Assembly (NCBI RefSeq): GCF_016900895.1
Contig: NZ_JAFEUN010000026.1
Coordinates: forward strand, 1 to 44,382
DNA length: 44,382 nucleotides
Direction: 5' to 3'
Origin: Parashewanella hymeniacidonis
Lineage (GTDB): Bacteria; Pseudomonadota; Gammaproteobacteria; Enterobacterales; Shewanellaceae
Shown one piece after another: positions 27,395-37,700 of the stretch. The position numbers and the translations under genes were made by a program. The first letter of the stretch is position 1. Every line of letters begins with the position of its first letter. The notes under the pieces were generated by a model that saw nothing but the letters and a program-made list of their open reading frames with translations, did not search any database and was not told where the DNA came from.

Positions 27395-28589
27395 TGTGAG
27401 CTCCTAATGTCATGATAAATTGCAAAGTAATGCTATTTTCATCCGTAGGTAAGAACATTTCAGTACCATCTTGATGGGTATATTGCAGACGAATCACAGA
27501 GAAATGACTGTGATGATATGAAAGTTGCAATTCAGTTTCTTGCAAACTCGCTCTTTCTAACTCTTCTTCATGAAGGTTATACGTATCAATACGGCCATAG
27601 CGCACACCCTTCGACCATTTTGGTGAGAACTGGTAAACACTACTGACATACCAACCTTGATGATCTTTATCAAATTGTGGCTGATGTTCTATCTCATCCG
27701 CTAAGAAGGTATCTGTTAAACGGAAATATTCACCACTCAAAGTCAGATGTTGATATTTGTAATTACCCTGTGGTGCCCATTTATACACAAAATCTGCACC
27801 AAATAAATTTTTACCTGTAAACGATGCACCATGGTTATGCCCTTCATCGCCATGATCATGTTCGTCATGCACATCACCATGCGCTTCTTCGTGCTCATGT
27901 TCATCATGATCGCCTTCATCCTCATGATGATGCTCTGCAACAATAGCTTGGCCGTTTTCATTGCGCAAATAGCTTAAACCAAGCTGCCACGAACTACTCT
28001 CACTAATATCACCGCCGAATTTAGAATAAAGCGTGTAAGCACCAACGGATTTTGCATCGCCATTCAACGCTTCTGCTTGTAACTTTTGCCCTTTAAACGC
28101 TTCAATGCCCATCGCCAAATAAATATCTGTTGGAGCAACATAATCAAGACGAATACCATCATCGAAATAGTGGCTACCTAAGAACGCACGGTAAACTGCA
28201 GGACGATCAACAAATGCATCTGTATGCAGATGTTGATTGTTCAAGTAACCGATATCAGACATAAAGCGACCAGCTCTAACAGAGAAACCATACGGAAGAG
28301 AAAGCGTTTGTAAAAATGCTTCTTCTAGTTCGTAATTCGTTTCGCCATTTGCCGACTCAATCACACTGGTAAGCTTGCCATAAAACGCATCATCAATGGC
28401 GCCACTGAACGCCAATTCTGTTTCGCCCAAGCCAAAGCCTTGTGCTTTTTCTGATAACGTCTTATCAGCACTTTGATAGTAACCATTTAAAACCGCACTG
28501 ACATTTAAATCTGACGCATCTTGAGCTTGAGTGTTTCCAGCCAGTGAAGCAATAACCATAGCAAGTGTTGTAGGAACCAATTTTTTCAT
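27378..28589 (-). CDS. Outer-membrane porin-like protein with a His-rich metal-binding loop
   Basis: 403 residues from the ATG at 28589 (preceded by GGAGAG); the longer reading from 28640 is unlikely because the signal peptide starts with MKKLVPTTL. The mature part alternates as a beta barrel and includes SVRAGRFMSDIGYLNNQHLH. Residues about 220-253 (27831-27932) hold over fifteen histidines with Asp/Glu, such as EHHHEDEGDHDEHEH, which would bind zinc at the cell surface. First in the operon with ZnuA- and ZnuB-like genes, it probably admits or captures zinc. Family assignment as a zinc-associated porin is by architecture, not by homology I can name. Confidence 0.75.
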   Translation of the reverse strand: MKKLVPTTLAMVIASLAGNTQAQDASDLNVSAVLNGYYQSADKTLSEKAQGFGLGETELAFSGAIDDAFYGKLTSVIESANGETNYELEEAFLQTLSLPYGFSVRAGRFMSDIGYLNNQHLHTDAFVDRPAVYRAFLGSHYFDDGIRLDYVAPTDIYLAMGIEAFKGQKLQAEALNGDAKSVGAYTLYSKFGGDISESSSWQLGLSYLRNENGQAIVAEHHHEDEGDHDEHEHEEAHGDVHDEHDHGDEGHNHGASFTGKNLFGADFVYKWAPQGNYKYQHLTLSGEYFRLTDTFLADEIEHQPQFDKDHQGWYVSSVYQFSPKWSKGVRYGRIDTYNLHEEELERASLQETELQLSYHHSHFSVIRLQYTHQDGTEMFLPTDENSITLQFIMTLGAHSAHQF

Positions 28590-28837
28590 TTTCACTCTCC
28601 AAAGTCTCGATGGCACTATCCTCAGGGAAGGCGTTGCCATCGAGTAATCTCAATTTTTAATTTTTTGGAGATATCAGATGTTCACGGACTCAACTTTCTC
28701 TGTTTGCGCACACAAGAAAGGCAAGTCTAATTTTGGGTGATTACTCATTAATCCACACAAAATCAACATAGTCACATCAATACATGAGCACCGTAAACAT
28801 AAACGGACTCTAATATCTCAACGTTAATAAATGATGA

Positions 28838-29146
28838 TTAGGACAATAAAAACTGAGGAGGAGCACGATTACGATAAAGCGCCGTATAGAGCACTTCACA
28901 AACTGTGATGGCAAATTCACTAATAATGAAATTTTGAATTTGGATCGGCAGTATTGGGGTTGAATTGGCAAGACCACCAGCAAATTGATGCTGGTGAAAA
29001 GCAAGTGTACAGTGCTCTGTTAATCCGTGATTAACATGTTCGACACTATGAGCTGATGCAGCGACAGACAATAGTAGGACTAGGACACTGAGCCCCATCG
29101 CTAACCATTTCTGCACTCGTTTCAATTGCTGCATCACTTTCATCAT
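28838..29146 (-). CDS. Small exported protein near the zinc operon, DUF2946-like
   Basis: 102 residues. A membrane segment (about 15-32) ending AASAHS is a signal peptide or anchor, followed by His-containing HSVEHVNHGLTEHC and HQHQF, and ending with NRAPPQFLLS. An R-x-P-P tail after a hydrophobic stretch is typical of small DUF2946-type proteins often found at metal-transport loci. It lies 248 bp upstream of the outer-membrane protein start and on the same strand, so it may be the operon's first gene. Function unknown. Confidence 0.65.
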   Translation of the reverse strand: MMKVMQQLKRVQKWLAMGLSVLVLLLSVAASAHSVEHVNHGLTEHCTLAFHQHQFAGGLANSTPILPIQIQNFIISEFAITVCEVLYTALYRNRAPPQFLLS

Positions 29147-29256
29147 TTATTACCTAGGGCTCTATCCAATGGGCAATAAAAATACTCGCTCTTTGATTTT
29201 AACAGGCTGAGTCTAACTTAATGGTTTCTGTTAATTCAATGACAATTTTGTAACTT

Positions 29257-30243
29257 TCAGTGTGCCAGCGCATGTTTCTGCCATTTGACTAACCAATCCA
29301 TAATCTTAATAGAGTCAGCAAGTGTTGCCTGAGGGTGAGCTAACGAAAACTTATTTTGCTCAACAGCATCAATAACTTGTAGCACTTGGTAATAGAAAGC
29401 ATCGCCCTCAGCTTCGACGTTCACTACCGTTTCCTGTCCTTCATATTCAGCATAATGAAAAGAATTTTGTTCTTGTGGTAACCAAGGATTACTGTCGAAC
29501 ACTAAATAACCTTTCTCACCTAATATTTGTAAACTGGATTTCGTGCCATAATCTTCAGCGCAATGGAGCTGAACTTGAACCGAATCATCAAAATTCAAAC
29601 TTGCTGAGGTTTCACAAATATTCCCGTCTGTACCTTTCCGACCAATAGCTTGGAGTGCATAATCACTTACTGAATGAGGCGTCACGGCTTCAATGCAACG
29701 ATAAGCGATCGACGCTGGATAACATCCAAGGTTGTAGATGGCGCCTCCACCTTGGGAATTAACAAACTCGCTAATGGCAGCGCAATAGCTCGCATTAACT
29801 TGTTTAATGTTCCCAATCACGCCCTGTTTGAGTAATTCCAGTAGCTTATTAATCACTGGATGATGCAAATACATCAAACCTTCTGCAAAAAATACCGGAT
29901 TCTCAGCCAGTGCTTTTTCAACCACTTTGGTTTGCTCTAGCGATACTGCCAATGACTTTTCACATAAAATAGCTTTACCAGCCTTGGCGGCCTTTTCCAC
30001 ATAGATATGATGAAGATGATTTGGTAAAGCGATGTATACGATGTCAACATCTGAGTCATTGATTAACGCATCGAAGTCAGTGTATGACTTTTCGATTTGA
30101 TGTTGTTGAGTAAAAGCCATTAAGCGTTCTTCATTTCGTCCAGCCGCAGCGATAATTTGACTGCGCCCCTCTTTAGCAATAGCACTCGCCATTTCACTGG
30201 AAATAAAGCTTGTTCCTAAAAAACCCCAATTCAGTGACTTCAT
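29257..30243 (-). CDS. Gfo/Idh/MocA-family oxidoreductase
   Basis: 328 residues. The N-terminal Rossmann fold starts LNWGFLGTSFISSEM, and the family motif appears as VYIALPNHLHH followed by KAILCEKSLA (the EKP-type Lys is the K in CEKSLA). Members oxidise or reduce sugars and related polyols with NAD(P). The C-terminal alpha/beta domain contains GCYPASIAYRC. It overlaps the ABM-domain gene by 4 bp and the pair is divergent from a LysR regulator, a typical inducible catabolic layout. The substrate is not known. Confidence 0.92.
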   Translation of the reverse strand: MKSLNWGFLGTSFISSEMASAIAKEGRSQIIAAAGRNEERLMAFTQQHQIEKSYTDFDALINDSDVDIVYIALPNHLHHIYVEKAAKAGKAILCEKSLAVSLEQTKVVEKALAENPVFFAEGLMYLHHPVINKLLELLKQGVIGNIKQVNASYCAAISEFVNSQGGGAIYNLGCYPASIAYRCIEAVTPHSVSDYALQAIGRKGTDGNICETSASLNFDDSVQVQLHCAEDYGTKSSLQILGEKGYLVFDSNPWLPQEQNSFHYAEYEGQETVVNVEAEGDAFYYQVLQVIDAVEQNKFSLAHPQATLADSIKIMDWLVKWQKHALAH

Positions 30244-30545
30244 ACTGCACCTCCAACTAAATGGCTTTGATAACCTTTAATAAAGGACGTTTGCTTACTG
30301 TTAATAAACGCTTGAGTGTGTGGCATATTAAAATGTGCTTCAATCGCATCTTCGTCCTGATAGATTTCCCATAATATGATTTCTCTTGGGCTCTGTGCAT
30401 TTTGACTGGCTTGTGCAAACAGACACCCGTCTTCGGACTCCATTTGTTGACAATATAGTTGAATATTACTCAGAACAGATTGAATATCCTGATCAGCATT
30501 AATCTCGATGACGGCAGTTACTCGAACACCTTGTTGAGATAACAT
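30240..30545 (-). CDS. Antibiotic-biosynthesis-monooxygenase (ABM) domain protein, YgiN-like
   Basis: 101 residues, the size of single-domain ferredoxin-like ABM proteins such as YgiN. The core is VTAVIEINADQDIQSVLS, CLFAQASQNAQSPREIILWEIY and AFINSKQTSFI with a His in EAHFNM. These small dimers oxidise quinols or other aromatic compounds, or simply bind them. It is the first gene of the operon with the Gfo/Idh/MocA oxidoreductase, 102 bp from the divergent LysR gene, so a quinone-like inducer is a reasonable guess. Confidence 0.85.
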   Translation of the reverse strand: MLSQQGVRVTAVIEINADQDIQSVLSNIQLYCQQMESEDGCLFAQASQNAQSPREIILWEIYQDEDAIEAHFNMPHTQAFINSKQTSFIKGYQSHLVGGAV

Positions 30546-30596
30546 TTAATGAACCTTGCTTCGCAAAACCTCAGTCTATTACTAACAAAACCGCTG

Positions 30597-30639
30597 ATAA
30601 ACAGGTTATGATTATCGACTTTATTAACCCACAGTTTAT
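30597..30639. promoter_or_regulatory. Candidate LysR-type operator in the divergent promoter
   Basis: ATAAAC with AGGTTA (30597-30607 or so) is mirrored by TAACC and GTTTAT (from 30624 to 30639), forming a broken inverted repeat of about 11 paired bases around an AT-rich centre. It occupies the 102-bp gap between the divergent LysR and ABM genes, where LysR proteins bind. The spacing is longer than a classical T-N11-A site, so confidence is modest. Confidence 0.4.
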
Positions 30640-30647
30640 AATTATTG

Positions 30648-31499
30648 ATGGATAAACTAAAAAGCCTGCAAGTATTCATCGATATTGTTGAACAAAACAG
30701 TATCACTCATGCAGCTTACAGCAATCAAATCAGTGCGACGATGGCTGGAAAGCACTTAAAATCATTAGAGGCCGAGCTAAAGCAAACGTTGCTCACCAGA
30801 ACAACACGTAAGCTATCATTGACTGAGGCGGGCAAACTCTATTATCAGAGCGCAAAGCATATCCAACAAACCTTACTTAATACCGAAAATCAACTCCAGC
30901 AAATGCAACAAAAACCCAGTGGTAACATTAAATTGAATGCCCCTGTGACATTCAGTGAAGTTGTATTAGCCCCGTTAATCCCGCAATTTCTCAGACGTTA
31001 CCCTGAAATTAACATCGAACTCATTTGTGAAAACCGCATTACTGATCCGATGCATGATAGTTCAGATTTGCTGATCAGAATTGGTGAACTGGAGAATTCT
31101 AATCTTTATGCGCAAAAACTCGGTGAATATCAAATGGTTTTTGCAGCATCACCAAGTTATATCAATCGATATGATGTACCAACATCGATTAACGATCTTA
31201 ATCTTCATCAATGCTTGGGGTTCATTCCAAACCGGATGGGAATCCAGCAAATGACGACAAACTCAATGCCGCTACAAACAAATTCTGGGCGAGTCTTATT
31301 AAGTGCAGCACTCGCAGGGAGTGGCATCATACTGCAGCCGAAAATATTAATTGAGAATGCGTTAACTGAAGGAGCTCTGATTCAGATTCTTAACGATGAA
31401 CACCCCAAGGCTAAATCCATTCATATCATCTACAAAAACAAGCCACTACCACTGAAATGCAAAGCGTTTATTAAATTTCTTAAAGCGAATTATAAATAG
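30648..31499 (+). CDS. LysR-family transcriptional regulator
   Basis: 283 residues from ATG at 30648. The N-terminal helix-turn-helix is MDKLKSLQVFIDIVEQNSIT followed by HLKSLEAELKQTLLTRTTRK, and the effector domain starts at about 90 (GNIKLNAPVTFSE). It is divergent from the oxidoreductase/ABM operon and most likely regulates it. Its last 20 bp overlap the convergent thpR gene. Family members respond to a small effector, not identifiable here. Confidence 0.93.
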   Translation: MDKLKSLQVFIDIVEQNSITHAAYSNQISATMAGKHLKSLEAELKQTLLTRTTRKLSLTEAGKLYYQSAKHIQQTLLNTENQLQQMQQKPSGNIKLNAPVTFSEVVLAPLIPQFLRRYPEINIELICENRITDPMHDSSDLLIRIGELENSNLYAQKLGEYQMVFAASPSYINRYDVPTSINDLNLHQCLGFIPNRMGIQQMTTNSMPLQTNSGRVLLSAALAGSGIILQPKILIENALTEGALIQILNDEHPKAKSIHIIYKNKPLPLKCKAFIKFLKANYK

Positions 31500-32013
31500 C
31501 CATACATTCATATTTAGCGCCTTGATCAGTTAAACAAGAATGATACAGCCCAAACTGAGTGACTTGTATGTGTGCTAGCAATGAACGAAGTTGTTGATGA
31601 ACCTCTGCTAATTCAGTTTCTGTAAAACTCACATTCCTCGTCAAGCTAATATGAGGCACAAAGCTCTGTTGATCATCAAATTCTGTTACTTGCTTTGCGC
31701 ATGCTGTTACCTGTTGCCTCAATCGCATTAATGACGCCGTATTCGCCACACCAGCCCACAAAATGGGTTTTCTTTTTACACAAAAGTGTCCGCTTGCAGC
31801 AAAAGTTAACGTCTCTGCCGGAAATTTAATTTGTTGCAGTAACCCATCTAAACGTTCAATTTGTCGTTGATCTAAATTACCAATAAAAGCCAATGTAATA
31901 TGTAGTTGACTCAACACATTATCAATACCCATTCTATGAAGGCGGGACTTCCATGGAACCATTATTTCTTCTGAAATAGGTATACCAATAAATGTTCTCA
32001 AGTTTGAGGCCAA
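31480..32013 (-). CDS. thpR: RNA 2',3'-cyclic phosphodiesterase ThpR (2'-5' RNA ligase family)
   Basis: 177 residues, the normal length. The two catalytic signatures are HIT at 38-40 (LHITLAFIG) and HIS at 121-123 (PHISLTRN), which fit the H-x-T/S pair of the 2H phosphoesterase fold. It opens 2',3'-cyclic phosphates to 2'-phosphates in RNA; the older name ligase reflects the reverse reaction. The start region RTFIGIPISEEI is typical. It converges on the LysR gene, with 20 bp of overlap. Confidence 0.92.
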   Translation of the reverse strand: MASNLRTFIGIPISEEIMVPWKSRLHRMGIDNVLSQLHITLAFIGNLDQRQIERLDGLLQQIKFPAETLTFAASGHFCVKRKPILWAGVANTASLMRLRQQVTACAKQVTEFDDQQSFVPHISLTRNVSFTETELAEVHQQLRSLLAHIQVTQFGLYHSCLTDQGAKYECMAIYNSL

Positions 32014-32171
32014 TGTCTTACCTTACGGTCTGTGATCTACGCATTCAAAGTCTAACATTAATTATAAAGTGTAAAATTTGCACAATTTTAAGACCCTTTC
32101 TACGCTTAATCAGCGAGTTTACTTATTCAGTAATACGTTTGTACGTTTTATAAGTCAGAAGGAGCGACTTA

Positions 32172-34685
32172 ATGAAAGTTCAACACTTCCTGTTAACAGG
32201 TATAGCTGTTGCCGTTTTATCCGCATGTGGAAGCGATAACAACAGCAAGACTGTTCCAGCTAAAAAAATCGAACCAGCCAAAACGGTAACTAAAGCCGGT
32301 AAAGTTATCGATCCAATGAACCGTAAAGGTGCTGTGGCTTTTTTAGATACCAATACCAACCATCAACATGACGAAGGCGAGCCTCTTGCTGCAGTCGACG
32401 AAGCTAGTGGTTCATACTCACTTGAAGCACCTGAAGCTGATGCGACTAAAGCAGTAATGGTTAAAGTTCCTAATGGCGAAAATAGCCATTACTTACTGAA
32501 GCCGATTTTAGGAGAAGTGGTCAGTTGTGCTACAACATACGCTGAACATTATTTATGGATGAATGGTGGCGATATCACAGTCGCAGCCGATGTCGAAGCG
32601 GCATTAGCTAAAACTCAAGATGATCTAGATTTATTTAACCCAGCAAACGAAGATTATATCGCTGCGGCTGGAGCAGCTTCTGCTTCTCCTGAGAAAATCC
32701 GTGAAGCAAAATCTGATAAGCTTAAGGTCCAAGCGGCATGTTTGACTCTTTCAAAACTCACCTCGGATGCAACCCTAGACTCAAACGCTGAAGATAAGGA
32801 ATATATCCATCACGGTGCTATGCACCAGTTGATGTCTGCACCTGGACTTGAAGCAGTGAGTGAAGTAGCTAAAGCGCACGCTCCTTATGTTGATATTATG
32901 GGCATGGAGCCTTCTTCATATGATGATATTATCAACAGTATCATCAACTTCGAGCCGGGTAATACTCAAAAGTTAATACCTCTAACAAAGGCTATGAGTA
33001 CAGCAGTTAAAGGTAATGCGGCTGAATACTTTGCCACTGATGGTTTGAATACACTTGGTGTTGGTCACCCTAATGGTGAAGAGCATGCAGCAAACCACAG
33101 CTCGACTCATTATGATGTGAGTTCTGAAGAAACACATTTATCTAATTATCATTTCACATATGATCATGAGAATTATTTTGGCTACTTCCACAGTACTGCG
33201 AAACCAGAGCTTGAAAAGCACTTTGTTTTCGATACAACTGACAGAGAGTTCAAAAAGTCTTACCACAAGTGGGAAGTGACAGACATCGATTTAGAGAGTG
33301 GTGATATTACTCTTGTGAATCCATGGAACCGTTTCGTAAGCCGTTCACCTGTATCTAAAGTATATGATGTATCTGGCGTTTCTATTGACATGTTCTTAAG
33401 TGAAAACCCTGATTTGAAAAAAACATGGGGTTACTTAGTTGCTGATGATGCGATGTTTGCTGAAGGTTCTAAAATCAACAAGCTAACGATTACCAACAAC
33501 AATCAAATTTTCTTACTGCCAGAAGTTGATGAATGTCGACCTGACGACGCTGACGTTAAGTACGCAATTTTAAGCGACGATAACGGTGAGCAGAAGTTGT
33601 GTAATTACTTGAGAAAGCATGTTGGCGGTGTAAAGTCACAAGCACTGGTATTTGATGATATTTTTGTTTCTGAATTTGCATCAGAGGTTAACCCAACTGA
33701 TAGCGGCGTTGATGGTGTGATTGTCGCAATGGAAGGTTCAACCTACATTATTGCTCAGTTGAAAGAGTCAGCTGACGATGACTCACGTGGAAATGTTAAG
33801 TTTTTCAAAGAAACTCACGTGCTTAATGAGGACGGAGAGCATGAAGAAATTATTTCATATTTTCCAACAAGCACACCGAGTACTTGGGAATCACAAAAGT
33901 TCGGTACAGGTAGTAACTCTGTAGATCTTTGCCGAATTACATTACCTAAAGAAGTAGCCGGTTTTGGTCGTGAAGTTCAAATGCATAAGCATGCTTTTGT
34001 TGTTGAACTTGGTGAAGGCGAAGATAGAGCTCTTAGACACGGTAAAGTTCTAGAAGCAGGTTTGGTTTTACCAAAAATGCCAAAAGGGCTCAACACCGTA
34101 GCACTTGATAGTATTTTGGACAACATCAACTTGGAGAAGTACAAGTATCATGAACATTACGAGTTTAAACTCGATAAGAAATGTCATCTTGGTAACTCGT
34201 TGATGAAAGATAAGTTCAATAAAGTTGCTTATGCTGAAACATTGAAGACTCGTGATCAGTACCATACTTCAGCGAAAAACTGTACGACTTATGGTGAAGA
34301 CGTTTCTACTGTCGCTGATTTTGCTGAAAGAGAGTTTAAACTCAGCAAGCACGATGACGATCCTTATCGTAAGATCAAATTCAGTGCAGCCGATGATAAC
34401 TCTGGTACAGTCAAAATCTTTAAAGACGTAGGTTCTGAAGCTCTTTACGAGTACGAAGGTACTTACACTTTCCACCCAGAAAACACATCAGTGAAGATTT
34501 CTTTCATTAAGCCTGAAGATGGTAAAACTCATCACATCTACTTAACTCGAGTTAAGAGTATAGTAGATGCAGACGGCCAAGTAATCAAAGTCCACTTTAA
34601 GACGCTCCATGTTATTGAAGACGCACTTAAAGGAATCGTTGGACACCATGTGTTCTTAGTTAAAGAGTTAGAAACAGAAGATTAA
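32172..34685 (+). CDS. Large lipoprotein of unknown function with a calcium-loop-like segment
   Basis: 837 residues. The start follows AGAAGGAGCG; the lipobox is LSAC with Cys19. A segment DTNTNHQHDEGE (59-70) has the spacing of a calcium-binding loop (D-x-N-x-N ... D-E-G-E), followed by a Ser/Tyr beta strand, a feature common at the start of Shewanella lipoproteins. The rest is acidic, with no obvious repeats or motifs I recognise; several Cys occur (CATTYAEHY, DECRPD, LCNYL). Its N-terminus resembles that of the broken lipoprotein at 18046 only in the signal. The gene is single, with a strong terminator after it. Confidence 0.85.
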   Translation: MKVQHFLLTGIAVAVLSACGSDNNSKTVPAKKIEPAKTVTKAGKVIDPMNRKGAVAFLDTNTNHQHDEGEPLAAVDEASGSYSLEAPEADATKAVMVKVPNGENSHYLLKPILGEVVSCATTYAEHYLWMNGGDITVAADVEAALAKTQDDLDLFNPANEDYIAAAGAASASPEKIREAKSDKLKVQAACLTLSKLTSDATLDSNAEDKEYIHHGAMHQLMSAPGLEAVSEVAKAHAPYVDIMGMEPSSYDDIINSIINFEPGNTQKLIPLTKAMSTAVKGNAAEYFATDGLNTLGVGHPNGEEHAANHSSTHYDVSSEETHLSNYHFTYDHENYFGYFHSTAKPELEKHFVFDTTDREFKKSYHKWEVTDIDLESGDITLVNPWNRFVSRSPVSKVYDVSGVSIDMFLSENPDLKKTWGYLVADDAMFAEGSKINKLTITNNNQIFLLPEVDECRPDDADVKYAILSDDNGEQKLCNYLRKHVGGVKSQALVFDDIFVSEFASEVNPTDSGVDGVIVAMEGSTYIIAQLKESADDDSRGNVKFFKETHVLNEDGEHEEIISYFPTSTPSTWESQKFGTGSNSVDLCRITLPKEVAGFGREVQMHKHAFVVELGEGEDRALRHGKVLEAGLVLPKMPKGLNTVALDSILDNINLEKYKYHEHYEFKLDKKCHLGNSLMKDKFNKVAYAETLKTRDQYHTSAKNCTTYGEDVSTVADFAEREFKLSKHDDDPYRKIKFSAADDNSGTVKIFKDVGSEALYEYEGTYTFHPENTSVKISFIKPEDGKTHHIYLTRVKSIVDADGQVIKVHFKTLHVIEDALKGIVGHHVFLVKELETED

Positions 34686-34705
34686 CTTCTTCTCCAATCT
34701 AAAAT

Positions 34706-34733
34706 AAAAAAGCCCGTTAATACGGGCTTTTTT
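34706..34733. terminator. Bidirectional intrinsic terminator
   Basis: AAAAAAGCCCGT (34706-34717) and ACGGGCTTTTTT (34722-34733) form a perfect 12-bp stem with a TAAT loop and U-tract on both strands. It lies 20 bp after the lipoprotein stop and 18 bp from the end of the convergent efflux operon. Confidence 0.95.
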
Positions 34734-34751
34734 ATTACTCAAATAACGGCT

Positions 34752-37700
34752 TCAAGATTTAGCTGTTTGCAGCTCAGCCTCAGATTCTTTGTTATGTTCA
34801 GCGGCAATATAGGAGTAAATCACCGGCAGAACAAATAAAGTAAAGAAGGTACCAATAATCATCCCTGCAACCAGAATCAAACCGATACTGTTACGCGCTG
34901 CTGCACCTGCACCGGTGACTAATACCAGTGGGAAGTGACCCAGAACGGTTGCGGCAGTGGTCATCAGTACAGGACGAAGTCGAGTGCTTGCAGCTTGGAT
35001 AACAGCATCACTTCGATTCAAACCTTCTAATTGCAGATGCCTTGCAAACTCAACAATTAAAATACCGTTTTTCGCTACCAGCCCAACCAAGGTAATCAAT
35101 CCAATTTGCGAATAAATATTGATGGTCGTAAAATTCATAAACGACAACAATAGCGCCCCTGATAATGCTAATGGCACAGAACCCAGCAATACAACAAGTG
35201 GATCTCTAAAGCTATTGAACTGAATCGCCAATACAAAGAAAACAAACACCAATGCCACACCAAGCACACCGACAAGTGTATTACCTTCTTGACGTAACTG
35301 ACGCGACTCACCCACATAGTCAATCGAGTAACTTGCAGGCAAAATTTGCGCAGCCGCTTGCTCTAGTGATGCCAACGCTTCTTCTTTTGTACTTCCTCCG
35401 TTAATGCCGCCAAATACCCGGAACGAATTTCGCTGTCCAAACTTGGTGAGCTTTCTCGGGGCTGCTTTCGATTGCACAGTAGCAATACTTGATAATGGTA
35501 TTAATTTTCCAGCAGGCGTCGATAATTGCAGTTCGAGAATCGCTTGTTGGTCGTTGCGAAAGCGATCTTCAACCTGAGCAATCACCTTGTAAGCTTTACC
35601 GTCTAAATTAAAACGGTTGATGTAATTGTCCGACAGTAAAAACGACAGTTGTTCATTAACATCGCTGATAGTCATGCCTAAGTCAGCAATTTTGGCTTTA
35701 TCAAACGCAAAGCTGATCTGCGGTAAATCGACTTTTAAGTCAGTATCAGCAAACATGAATTTACCACTACCAAATGCCGCATAAACCAACTGTTGTGCAT
35801 AGACTGCCATTTCCATTTGTGGCACCGATGACGTCACCACCATTTCGACATCAAACTGACCTGAAGTTGGTAATGCTGCAGGTAAATTAGGAAACGCAGT
35901 AACCTGTGGGAACTGCGATAATACGCCGAACACTTGCCCCAATAATTCTTGAGTACTTTGTTCACGCTCTTTTACAGGTTCAAATACGAGGCCACCAAAA
36001 CCAAAGGTCGGGAACGAAATATGCCACATCCCTACACTGTCAGGTGTTTGAATCGCCGATTTTACCACTCCCATCATCTGAGCACTGGTATGTTCTAATG
36101 TCGATTCTGGTGGTGTTTCAATATACATCTGAATCATCGACTGATCTTCAGTCGGCGCAAGTTCAGATTTTGAAAAAAGGTATAACGGCACAATCATCAA
36201 TGTCATAAACAGCGCAATGACGACAATTTGAGGACGATAGTTAAAGGCATTGGTTAAAAAGCCTTTATAGAGCACTTCAAGGTGAGCAAAGCGACCATTG
36301 ATATACTGAGTAAATCGGCCTTCTTTACCACCTTCTGGCGATACTTTTGCACTCATGATCGGTGATAGCGTTAAAGCGACTAAGCCCGACATTAATACCG
36401 CAATTGCCAGTGTAAATACGAACTCTTTAAATAGTACACCTGTGAGTCCTGACAAGAAGCCGATAGGTGCATAAACTGCGGCCAGCGTGATTGTCATACC
36501 AATAATTGGCGTAAATAATTGACGTGAACTCAACAAAGCGGCTTTGGGTCCACTCATGCCGCTGCGCATATGACGTGCAACGTTTTCAACCACAACAATG
36601 GCATCATCAACCACTAGACCAACAGACAATACAATCGCCAGCAAGGTCAGTAAGTTGAGTGAAAAGCCCATCAACGTCATAGCTGCAACAGCGCCTAAAA
36701 TCGAAATAGGAATCGTGATCAAAGGTACTAATGCGGTTCTGAACGAACCCATCATTAATAAGATAACAATGCCCACTAATAATACGGTTTCGAGTAAAGT
36801 GGTAAACACTTCCTTAATCGAATCACGCATATATTTGGTCGCATCGTAAGCGATATTCAGCTTAAGATCTTTTGGTAACGACTGGTTTAAGGTTTCTAAG
36901 CGTTTATACAGTGCATCACCAATGGCAATTTCATTCGCACCTGGCTGAGTGAATACCGATACATATACTGAGTTACGGTCACGGAAACCCGCTTCTGCTG
37001 TTGCTTCTTCTGCACTTAAATCAATGGTGGCAACATCACCCAGTTTTATACTGCGACCGTCAACGTCTTTAATAGTAATTTGTTCAAACGCTGGGGTATC
37101 TTCAAGCAAGGTATTTGCAACAAGATCGATGCTTTGCACTGAGTTTTTAGTATTACCAATGGTGGCGGCAACGTTATTACGTAACAGTCCTTGCTGAATA
37201 TCACTGCTACTGATATTCAACATCGCCATTTCACTTGGGTTTAGCCAAATACGCATTGCGGGTGAGCGACCACCTTCTACACCAACCCTTTGTACACCGG
37301 GAAGCGCATTTAACAATGGATTCACTTGGCGTACAAGATAGTCGCTCAATTCAGCGCGGCTGAACTCTTTGGTATCGGCCCATAGATAAAAAGACGCATA
37401 AGGTCTGTCGGCACGAGTGACCGTGATACTTGGATCTTGCGACTGTTGTGGCAATTCATATCGAATTTGACTTAACCGAGTATTCAACTCAGCTAATGCC
37501 TTGGTACTGTCGGCATTCAACACCAACTGCACTGTGACTTTACTGGCACCAGCAGATGATTCTGAATTGACATAATCAACACCAGAAATGGTTGCGGCTG
37601 CTTTTTCTATTGGATCGGTTACAAAACCTTGGATTTCATCAGCCGAAGCGCCCACGTAAATGGTATCAATCACCAGCTGTGAACTTTCGATCTGTGGGTA

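Noticed and set aside
27743-27961. 72-codon Met-rich frame on the same strand as the zinc porin
   Set aside because: It is the shadow of the His-rich loop (repeated CAT/ATG triplets read in another frame).
28590-28837. Zur box upstream of the zinc operon
   Set aside because: No symmetric AT-rich site with the known Zur pattern was visible by eye in this gap, so none is claimed.
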